Shown: positions 8,500 to 12,422 of the stretch, one piece after another | Numbering within the stretch: position 1 is the first letter of the stretch | How the letters are laid out: each line of letters begins with the position of its first letter | Source: an uncultured Eubacteriales bacterium | GTDB lineage: Bacteria; Bacillota; Clostridia; Oscillospirales; Acutalibacteraceae | Length of the DNA stretch: 12,422 nt | Direction: 5' to 3' | NCBI GenBank assembly: GCA_934476545.1 | Contig: CAKSOB010000038.1 | Span: 1 to 12,422 of the forward strand | The notes under the pieces: generated by a model | What the model was told of the DNA's origin: nothing | Databases searched by the model: none | The model's input: the letters and a program-made list of their open reading frames with translations, nothing else | Position numbers and translations under genes: made by a program

Positions 8500-9212
8500 A
8501 AATTCTTGCACTGGATTCTTCTGCGGTATCTGCCTCCGCCTGTATCCTGGAGGACGGCAACATTCTGGCAGAAGATTATGTAAATATTCGGCAGACCCAC
8601 AGCCAAACCTTGATGGTTATGGTGCAGCATGTGCTGGAGATTACCGGTACTTGCCTTTCCGATGTGGATGTGCTGGCAGTGTCGGCAGGACCGGGCTCTT
8701 TTACCGGCGTGCGTATCGGCGTAGCCTGTGTAAAGGGCATGGCAATGGCGCAAAAAAAGCCATGCGTCGGGGTTTCTACCTTAGAAGCTATGGCGGCACA
8801 AATGCGAGATCACAACGGCATTGTTTGCGCTGTGATGGACGCTCGCTGTCAGCAGGTGTATAATGCGCTGTTCTCCGTAGAGGATGGCGTTGTAACACGG
8901 CTGACGGAAGACCGCGCCATTGCCATCAGCGACTTGGCAGCGGAATGCAGTGCCTTTCAAGAGCCGGTGTATCTGGTAGGGGACGGCGCTGTCCTCTGTG
9001 ACCGGTCAGAGCCATTCTTATCCTTATCCCATGTCCGTCTTGTATCGGAACAACTGCGGTATCAGCGTGCCGGCGGTGTGGCAATGGCTGCACTGGAATT
9101 GGCACAACAGGGAGAAACGGTTTCTCCGGGAGAATTATCTCCTGTCTACCTGCGTCTGCCCCAAGCAGAGCGGGAATTAAAACGAAAACAACAACTGGAG
9201 GAGAGAACATGA
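8496..9212 (+). CDS. tsaB: tRNA t6A biosynthesis protein TsaB
   Basis: A non-catalytic ASKHA-fold scaffold that dimerises with TsaD and is needed for t6A37 formation. It has 238 residues. The N-terminus MKILALDSSAVSASACIL is typical of the family, and the signature DVLAVSAGPGSFTGVRIG (58-75) is present, with THS at 34-36. It starts at a GTG that overlaps the tsaE stop codon (GTGA); GGAG 7 nt upstream supports it. The far end overlaps rpiB by 4 nt (ATGA). In many bacteria tsaE-tsaB is followed by rimI and tsaD; here rpiB takes that place. Confidence 0.94.
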   Translation: MKILALDSSAVSASACILEDGNILAEDYVNIRQTHSQTLMVMVQHVLEITGTCLSDVDVLAVSAGPGSFTGVRIGVACVKGMAMAQKKPCVGVSTLEAMAAQMRDHNGIVCAVMDARCQQVYNALFSVEDGVVTRLTEDRAIAISDLAAECSAFQEPVYLVGDGAVLCDRSEPFLSLSHVRLVSEQLRYQRAGGVAMAALELAQQGETVSPGELSPVYLRLPQAERELKRKQQLEERT

Positions 9213-9652
9213 TAGCAATCGGAGCCGATCACGGCGGTGTAAACTTAAAGCTGGCAATTCAAAATTACTTTGATGAAAACGGAATCCGCTACAAGGATTT
9301 CGGCACCAATAATCAATGCTCCGTGGACTACGGTCCTATTGCAGCACAGGTAGCGCATGCCGTTGCAAATGGCGAGGCAGAAAAAGGCATTCTGTGCTGT
9401 GGCACCGGCATTGGTATTTCTATTGCTGCCAACAAGGTAAAGGGCATCCGTGCGGCTGTGGTTACCAATGCGTTCTGCGCACAAGCAACTCGTCAGCACA
9501 ATGATTCTAACATCCTGTGCATGGGTGGTCGTGTAATCAGCGAGGTAGAAGCAGTAGAGTTTACAAAGATTTTCTTGAATACAGAATTTGAAGGCGGCCG
9601 TCACGAGCGCCGTGTTCAGCAGATTACCGCTATTGAAAACGGTGAACTGTAA
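9209..9652 (+). CDS. rpiB: Ribose-5-phosphate isomerase B
   Basis: Interconverts ribose-5-phosphate and ribulose-5-phosphate (pentose-phosphate pathway, cytoplasm). It has 147 residues, the normal RpiB/LacAB length. Active-site pieces are visible: DHGG (7-10), catalytic C64 in CCGTGIGISIAANK (63-76), and the phosphate-binding RQHNDSNIL region (95-103). C63-C64 is a doubled cysteine where many relatives have a single one. The ATG overlaps the tsaB stop codon, with GGAGGAG upstream, so translation is coupled. A LacA/LacB galactose-6-phosphate isomerase is a theoretical alternative, but there are no lactose or tagatose genes nearby. It is the last gene of the operon. Confidence 0.94.
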   Translation: MIAIGADHGGVNLKLAIQNYFDENGIRYKDFGTNNQCSVDYGPIAAQVAHAVANGEAEKGILCCGTGIGISIAANKVKGIRAAVVTNAFCAQATRQHNDSNILCMGGRVISEVEAVEFTKIFLNTEFEGGRHERRVQQITAIENGEL

Positions 9653-9658
9653 TTGACG

Positions 9659-9700
9659 AAAACTGTCGGAAGAGCGATTCTGTCCGGCAGTTTTGTTTTA
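9659..9700 (+). terminator. Terminator of the fhs–tsaE–tsaB–rpiB operon
   Basis: An 11-bp stem with one G-T pair (AAAACTGTCGG, 9659-9669, with CCGGCAGTTTT, 9684-9694), followed by GTTTT. It begins 7 nt after the rpiB stop codon. Confidence 0.88.
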
Positions 9701-9760
9701 TCAAAAGGGAGCTGACACCTTGCTTATGGGCAGGCAGGACGAAGGAAGTTAGGATCTTTG

Positions 9761-9870
9761 GGGGACAGGGATAATCCTGTTCACTACCATTTCAATACCT
9801 AATATATCGAAATGCTCATAACTGCGACTCATTCACTGAGATATGAGAGGTTAGAAAATCTTGGATTTTC
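9761..9870. other. Intergenic leader with several short inverted repeats, no gene
   Basis: Between the rpiB terminator and the dehydrogenase gene no reading frame of note is seen. Instead there are four small inverted repeats: ACAGG/CCTGT around 9764-9780, CATTTC/GAAATG (9788-9814), CTCATA/TATGAG (about 9815-9847), and a tight GAAAATC-TTG-GATTTTC hairpin (about 9854-9870). They may fold as a leader RNA or be chance. I do not recognise a known riboswitch. Confidence 0.3.
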
Positions 9871-9909
9871 AATAAAAAACACTTAATTATATGAATAGGA
9901 GGAATTACA

Positions 9910-10689
9910 ATGAAACAACGAAAAACAGCATTGATCACCGGGGCTTCCGGTGGATTGGGTGTTCACTTTGCAAACCGATTGGCAAAATTGAGATACAACT
10001 TGTTGTTGGTGGCAAGAGACGAAGAAAAGCTGCACAATATCAAACGCTTGTTGGAGTCAGTTTACAGCGTAAAGGTGGATACCTTTGTGCAGGATTTATC
10101 TCAGCCGGATGCAGCGGAAGCGATACGGTCATTCACCACAGAGCAAAAGCTGCAAATTGATGTGTTGATTAACAATGCAGGGTTTGGCGATTTTGGTACC
10201 TTTGCGGACTGCGATTGGAAGAAACAAGAAGAAATGATACAGGTTAACTGCACCGCTTTGTTGCAGTTAACCAAGTGCTTCTTAAAGCCTATGATTCGTC
10301 GCCGTAGCGGAAAGATTCTCAATGTAGCGTCGATGGCAGCCTTTCAACCGGGGCCGTTGATGTCGGTTTATTATGCCACCAAAGCCTTTGTGCTATCCTT
10401 TACAGAGGCGCTTTCCGTAGAGCTGCGTGGAACCGGTGTAACGGTAACAGCGCTTTGCCCCGGACCGACACAGACCGGATTTGAGGAACACGCATCCTTG
10501 GGAGACTCAGGTTTGTTCCGCAACTTGAGCGTAGCTTCTGCAAAAGATGTAGCTGTTTATGGATTGCGGAAAATGAAGTTAGGAAAAACGATCGCTATTC
10601 CCGGATGCAAAAATAAATTGATTGTTCTTGCATCAAAATGGATGCCTAGAAAATTGGTGCGGACAATAGTTTATGAGATTCAAAAATAG
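9910..10689 (+). CDS. Short-chain dehydrogenase/reductase (classical SDR)
   Basis: An NAD(P)-dependent oxidoreductase of unknown substrate, 259 residues. The Rossmann motif TGASGGLG is at 10-17, NNAG at 88-91 and N113 in QVNCTAL. The catalytic set is S141, Y154 and K158 (YYATK), and the PG motif CPGPTQTGF is at 183-191. Arg36 just after beta-strand 2 (LVARDEEKL) suggests preference for NADPH. The sequence resembles the DltE/YqjQ-like (COG0300) branch, often annotated only as an SDR. The C-terminal third (KMKLGKTIAIPGCKNKLIVLASKWMPRKLV) is amphipathic and could touch the membrane. The ATG has AGGAGG 7 nt upstream. It stands alone, separated from rpiB by a terminator and followed by two AT-rich hairpins rather than a clear terminator. 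Confidence 0.92.
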   Translation: MKQRKTALITGASGGLGVHFANRLAKLRYNLLLVARDEEKLHNIKRLLESVYSVKVDTFVQDLSQPDAAEAIRSFTTEQKLQIDVLINNAGFGDFGTFADCDWKKQEEMIQVNCTALLQLTKCFLKPMIRRRSGKILNVASMAAFQPGPLMSVYYATKAFVLSFTEALSVELRGTGVTVTALCPGPTQTGFEEHASLGDSGLFRNLSVASAKDVAVYGLRKMKLGKTIAIPGCKNKLIVLASKWMPRKLVRTIVYEIQK

Positions 10690-10707
10690 CAAAAGAACGG
10701 TTTTGTT

Positions 10708-10771
10708 CACATTTTATTAAAAAGTGTGACAGAATTCCGGAAAAATATGCCTGTAATTTGAAAAAAATTAC
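10708..10771. other. Two AT-rich hairpins after the dehydrogenase gene
   Basis: CACATTTT/AAAAGTGTG-type pairing at 10708-10728 (8 bp, one G-T) and GTAATTT/AAATTAC at 10753-10771 (7 bp, loop GAAAA). Neither is followed by a T-run on the plus strand, so they are at best weak terminators or mRNA 3'-end structures of the SDR gene. Confidence 0.35.
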
Positions 10772-10801
10772 GAAAAACACCCCATTTTGCTCTAAAAACT
10801 G

Positions 10802-10830
10802 TGGACATAGATTGATTTTTTCTGTATAAT
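10802..10830 (+). promoter_or_regulatory. Near-consensus sigma-A promoter of the recombinase-like gene
   Basis: TGGACA (10802-10807), a 17-bp spacer and a perfect TATAAT (10825-10830). The predicted start is near 10837, giving a leader of about 55 nt. Such a strong promoter in front of a small orphan protein suggests that it is expressed. Confidence 0.8.
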
Positions 10831-10878
10831 ATTACTAGGATAAGTAAGAGAAGTGAGATGGTTGCATAGAATATAAAT

Positions 10879-10883
10879 GGGAG
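10879..10883 (+). promoter_or_regulatory. Ribosome binding site favouring a GTG start
   Basis: GGGAG lies 8 nt before a GTG at 10892. The ATG at 10877 overlaps the site itself and has no purine-rich site of its own. The ATG at 10886 is only 2 nt from it. The GTG is therefore the best-spaced start. Confidence 0.5.
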
Positions 10884-10891
10884 TGATGCAA

Positions 10892-11224
10892 GTGATTGCA
10901 CAAAAAAGTATAGATGCGATTCGCCAAATTATCGGAGATGAGGAACGAACCCAGGCGGTTCTTTTGATTATTGAAGAAATGGAAAATGACCGAAAACAGC
11001 AAAATCACCGTCGACAAGCAGATGGGATTGCGGCTGCAAAAGAACGGGGGGTTCAATTTGGTCGTCCGAGGATGCAGTTTCCGAAAAACTTTGATGGGAT
11101 TTATAACTGCTATAAAAGTAAGGCAATTACTGCAACCCATGCAGCGGAAGTGTTGGGGGTAAATCGAAATTCTTTCCGAGAATTGGTTCGTCGATATGAA
11201 GCAGAAGAACAACTTCAAAAATAA
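10892..11224 (+). CDS. Small protein resembling the C-terminal part of a serine recombinase (no catalytic domain)
   Basis: A 110-residue protein; 115 if the ATG at 10877 is used. The middle (IIEEMENDRKQQNHRRQ, then DGIAAAKERGVQFGRPR) matches the long E-helix and the RQ.GI.AAK.RGV.FGRP linker of resolvase/invertase proteins. The last 45 residues (ITATHAAEVLGVNRNSFRELVRRYE) are the helix-turn-helix that binds the recombination site. The whole N-terminal catalytic domain, with its serine and arginines, is absent. The first 20 residues do not look like the missing domain. The frame is intact, with a strong promoter upstream and a terminator downstream, so it may be a working DNA-binding protein rather than debris. 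The GTG start is preferred on ribosome-site spacing. Its function is unknown; a site-specific regulator or an accessory of recombination is inference. Confidence 0.72.
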   Translation: MIAQKSIDAIRQIIGDEERTQAVLLIIEEMENDRKQQNHRRQADGIAAAKERGVQFGRPRMQFPKNFDGIYNCYKSKAITATHAAEVLGVNRNSFRELVRRYEAEEQLQK

Positions 11225-11251
11225 AAAATGATTTTATAATCAAGCGATACG

Positions 11252-11284
11252 GTGCAGCTCCTGTTTGGAGTTGCACTATTTTTT
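11252..11284 (+). terminator. Terminator of the recombinase-like gene
   Basis: A 10-bp stem with one G-T pair (GTGCAGCTCC, 11252-11261, with GGAGTTGCAC, 11267-11276), a 5-nt loop and a following TATTTTTT tract. It begins 28 nt after the stop codon. Confidence 0.9.
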
Positions 11285-11315
11285 GCTAAAATATAAAAAG
11301 TTTTCCCAAATCTCT

Positions 11316-11345
11316 TTGCAAATAAAAGAAACTCCTTATTAATAT
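11316..11345 (+). promoter_or_regulatory. Probable promoter of the decayed TetR/ABC operon
   Basis: TTGCAA (11316-11321) and TAATAT (11340-11345) with an 18-bp spacer. Its -10 box runs into the perfect palindrome at 11341-11359, the arrangement expected of a repressor-controlled promoter. It is relic regulatory DNA, and present activity is unknown. Confidence 0.4.
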
Positions 11346-11359
11346 AACAGTGTTATATT
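11341..11359. promoter_or_regulatory. Perfect 19-bp palindrome, likely TetR-type operator
   Basis: AATATAACA-G-TGTTATATT: both 9-bp arms match exactly around a central G. It overlaps the -10 region and lies just upstream of the ribosome site of the broken TetR gene. Size, symmetry and position fit an autoregulatory TetR operator. The binding protein is inferred and its adjacent gene is dead. Confidence 0.6.
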
Positions 11360-11371
11360 GTGGAGGCGGAG

Positions 11372-11515
11372 ATGAGCAAAAAGAAATAACGACATCGGAG
11401 TAAATACAACTGGTAGCAAAAACGGAGTTCTTGGAGAAGGGGTTTCGATTTGCGTCTTTATGAAATATCGTAAAAACAGCCGGTGTTACAACCGGGTGAC
11501 TTTTATGGGTATTCT
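11372..11515 (+). pseudogene. Remnant of a TetR-family regulator gene (N-terminal HTH only)
   Basis: A well-placed ribosome site (GGAGG, 11362-11366) and an ATG remain, but the frame reads only MSKKK before TAA. In the next frame the text continues as EITTSE-stop-IQLVAKTEFLEKGFRFASL, stop, NIVKTAGVTTG, then after one more +1 shift DFYGYS. This is the TetR DNA-binding domain (compare the common FLEKGF..AS, AGVTTG and FYGYF). There are two frameshifts (near 11380 and 11497) and stops at 11401 and 11461. The remaining three quarters of the gene are missing; an ABC-transporter remnant follows directly. The gene cannot make a regulator. Confidence 0.72.
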
Positions 11516-11517
11516 AT

Positions 11518-11749
11518 ATGGCAGACTGTGAAGTGTTGGAAAATAAAACTTTCATTCAAAACAAAACGGTATTGGTCATTGTACACCGGATGCGTAACAT
11601 TGCAGGAGCAGATAAGATCGTGGTTCTTTCTGACGGAACAGTAGCTAAGCAGGGCGCGCCGGATGACCTGTATCGAAAGAACGAAGAACGGAATGGATGC
11701 CCATATGGTGAATCTGCAAGCAAACAGTCAAAGCGGAACCATAGAATAA
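11518..11749 (+). pseudogene. Remnant of an ABC exporter ATPase (C-terminal end only)
   Basis: The first 55 or so codons read as the end of an ABC-B type nucleotide-binding domain. A reduced D-loop region (EVLENKT) comes first, then KTVLVIVHRMR with the H-loop histidine, then NIAGADKIVVLSDGTVAKQGAPDDLY. About ten residues normally found between the D-loop and KTVL are missing. A frameshift near 11690 follows; in the shifted frame the gene ends as GMDAHMVNLQANSQSG and a TAA at 11747-11749, like the ends of intact relatives. The Walker A and B motifs and all membrane helices are absent. The open frame past 11750 to 11922 is only run-through. With the TetR remnant upstream, this marks a former regulator-exporter operon that has collapsed by deletion. 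Confidence 0.75.
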
Positions 11750-11755
11750 AAAAAG

Positions 11756-11794
11756 AAAACAGCGACGGGAGGGAAGTTCCTGTCGCTGTTTTTT
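11756..11794 (+). terminator. Terminator of the former exporter operon
   Basis: An 11-bp perfect stem (AAAACAGCGAC, 11756-11766, with GTCGCTGTTTT, 11782-11792) followed by T-rich DNA, 6 nt past the ancestral stop codon of the ABC remnant. It is intact although the genes before it are broken. Confidence 0.88.
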
Positions 11795-11802
11795 CTGCCC
11801 AT

Positions 11803-11835
11803 AAAAAAGAACGGACAGAGAAAGCTGTCCGTTCT
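11803..11835 (-). terminator. Opposing minus-strand terminator
   Basis: A perfect 11-bp stem (AGAACGGACAG, 11808-11818, with CTGTCCGTTCT, 11825-11835). The A-run at 11803-11808 becomes a U-tract only on the minus strand. It would stop leftward transcription coming from the tRNA side, where I see no leftward gene. Confidence 0.7.
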
Positions 11836-12250
11836 AAATGCGTTTTGTGGATGAAAGGGAGTGGTTCCAAAATCATTCGGTTGAGAATTTGTAAAAGAGA
11901 ATTGAAAAATCGTATGATATAAAACCAGATAAGAGAAAGTGAATGATGAAACCGTATACCAAAATCAAATAACGATCAAATTGGGGATTCGATCATTTCG
12001 TCCACAAATCGCTGCTGACGTGTGGGAATGCAGGGTTCCTCCTCCTCGGATTGGATGGGGGATTCCAGAAAGAACTCGCTTCAGAATGGGGTGAGTCTGC
12101 GAGAGAAACTCTGCCTGACAGCAAGCAGAAGGAAAGATGGTGGGGATTTTCCTTTGCCAATATTATTATAAAAAGATAATCGTGAAAAGAATGTGATAAA
12201 ACGGGAAAGAAAACCGTAAATTTTGAGGAAAAACAAGCAATTTCTTTTAT
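11836..12250. other. Region without a recognisable gene
   Basis: About 415 bp between the opposing terminators and the tRNA-Asp promoter. One plus-strand frame stays open from about 11970 to 12180 (ending ...WWGFSFANIIIKR) but has no start codon with a ribosome site and no family resemblance. Only short repeats are visible, such as CGATCA twice near 11966-11992. It may be further decayed DNA. Confidence 0.4.
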
Positions 12251-12278
12251 TTTCAAAAAAATAAAAATTTTTTTGAAA
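12251..12278. repeat. AT-rich perfect inverted repeat upstream of the tRNA promoter
   Basis: TTTCAAAAAAA (12251-12261) and TTTTTTTGAAA (12268-12278) around TAAAAA. It ends 6 bp before the -35 box, so it sits where an UP element binds the alpha subunit of RNA polymerase. Its A- and T-tracts also suggest bent DNA. Confidence 0.55.
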
Positions 12279-12284
12279 AAACCA

Positions 12285-12313
12285 TTGACTTTCCGAGAAA
12301 TATAAGATATAAT
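12285..12313 (+). promoter_or_regulatory. Strong sigma-A promoter of tRNA-Asp
   Basis: TTGACT (12285-12290), a 17-bp spacer and a perfect TATAAT (12308-12313), about 31 bp before the tRNA. The AT-rich block just upstream fits stable-RNA promoters. Confidence 0.88.
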
Positions 12314-12344
12314 AATCAACGTTGTCACAATTAATAAAGATTGT

Positions 12345-12421
12345 GGCCTAGTAGTTCAGTTGGTTAGAACGCCAGCCTGTCACGCTGGAGGTCGACGGTT
12401 CGAGCCCGTTCTAGGTCGCCA
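12345..12421 (+). tRNA. tRNA-Asp (anticodon GTC)
   Basis: A complete cloverleaf of 77 nt including an encoded CCA. The acceptor stem is GGCCTAG/CTAGGTC (one G-T), the D stem GTTC/GAAC, and the anticodon stem CCAGC/GCTGG with loop CTGTCAC. The T stem is GACGG/CCGTT with loop TTCGAGC, followed by discriminator G and CCA. The anticodon GTC at 12379-12381 reads GAC and GAU. The discriminator G73 is expected for tRNA-Asp. It lies at the window edge, so it may be the first of a tRNA cluster. Confidence 0.97.
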
Positions 12422-12422
12422 T

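Noticed and set aside
10835..11218. Minus-strand frame of 127 codons opposite the recombinase-like gene
   Set aside because: No ribosome site or family resemblance, while the plus strand has promoter, recognisable domain and terminator.
11750..11922. C-terminal extension of the ABC remnant frame
   Set aside because: It reads through both terminator hairpins in a shifted frame after the ancestral stop; it is random run-through.
11993..12328. Minus-strand open frame of 111 codons before the tRNA
   Set aside because: It runs through the tRNA promoter, its N-terminal half is the product of AT-rich DNA, it has no ribosome site, and no family is recognised.

Overview
The window looks like a chromosomal segment of a low-to-moderate GC Firmicute, most likely an anaerobic gut Clostridium-type bacterium (Oscillospiraceae/Ruminococcaceae-like). 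This is inferred from strong AGGAGG-type ribosome sites, TTG and GTG starts, a formate–tetrahydrofolate ligase, SEDS and PepSY envelope proteins of clostridial style, and consensus sigma-A promoters with 17-bp spacers. The species cannot be fixed from the sequence alone.

Layout. (1) 1–1306: the 3' part of glnS, which ends at a shared bidirectional terminator. (2) 1376–3136 (minus): glgB, divergent from a TetR-family regulator gene at 3267–3812 whose promoter abuts the glgB start codon. (3) 3897–6205 (minus): a secreted two-repeat plus PepSY protein and, upstream of it, a RodA/FtsW-type SEDS glycosyltransferase. Each has its own promoter, and a terminator lies between them. (4) 6286–9694 (plus): an apparent operon fhs–tsaE–tsaB–rpiB. 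The last three genes overlap by 4 nt at each junction, and a hairpin terminator closes the unit. It links one-carbon metabolism, t6A tRNA modification and the pentose-phosphate pathway. (5) 9910–10689: a classical short-chain dehydrogenase gene behind a roughly 200-nt leader rich in short inverted repeats. (6) 10802–11284: a compact unit with a near-consensus promoter, a 110-residue protein resembling only the E-helix and C-terminal DNA-binding part of a serine recombinase, and a terminator. (7) 11316–11835: a wrecked TetR–ABC-exporter operon. The operator/promoter and a broken TetR N-terminus are joined to a broken ABC ATPase C-terminus, followed by an intact terminator and an opposing one. 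(8) 11836–12280: AT-rich DNA without a recognisable gene. (9) 12285–12421: a strong promoter and tRNA-Asp(GTC).

Most of the window is ordinary housekeeping DNA. The parts most worth a second look are the catalytic-domain-less recombinase-like protein with its own transcription signals, the decayed regulator/exporter locus next to it that still carries a perfect 19-bp palindrome, and the shared glgB/tetR control region. I do not see strong evidence for a wholly new multi-gene system.
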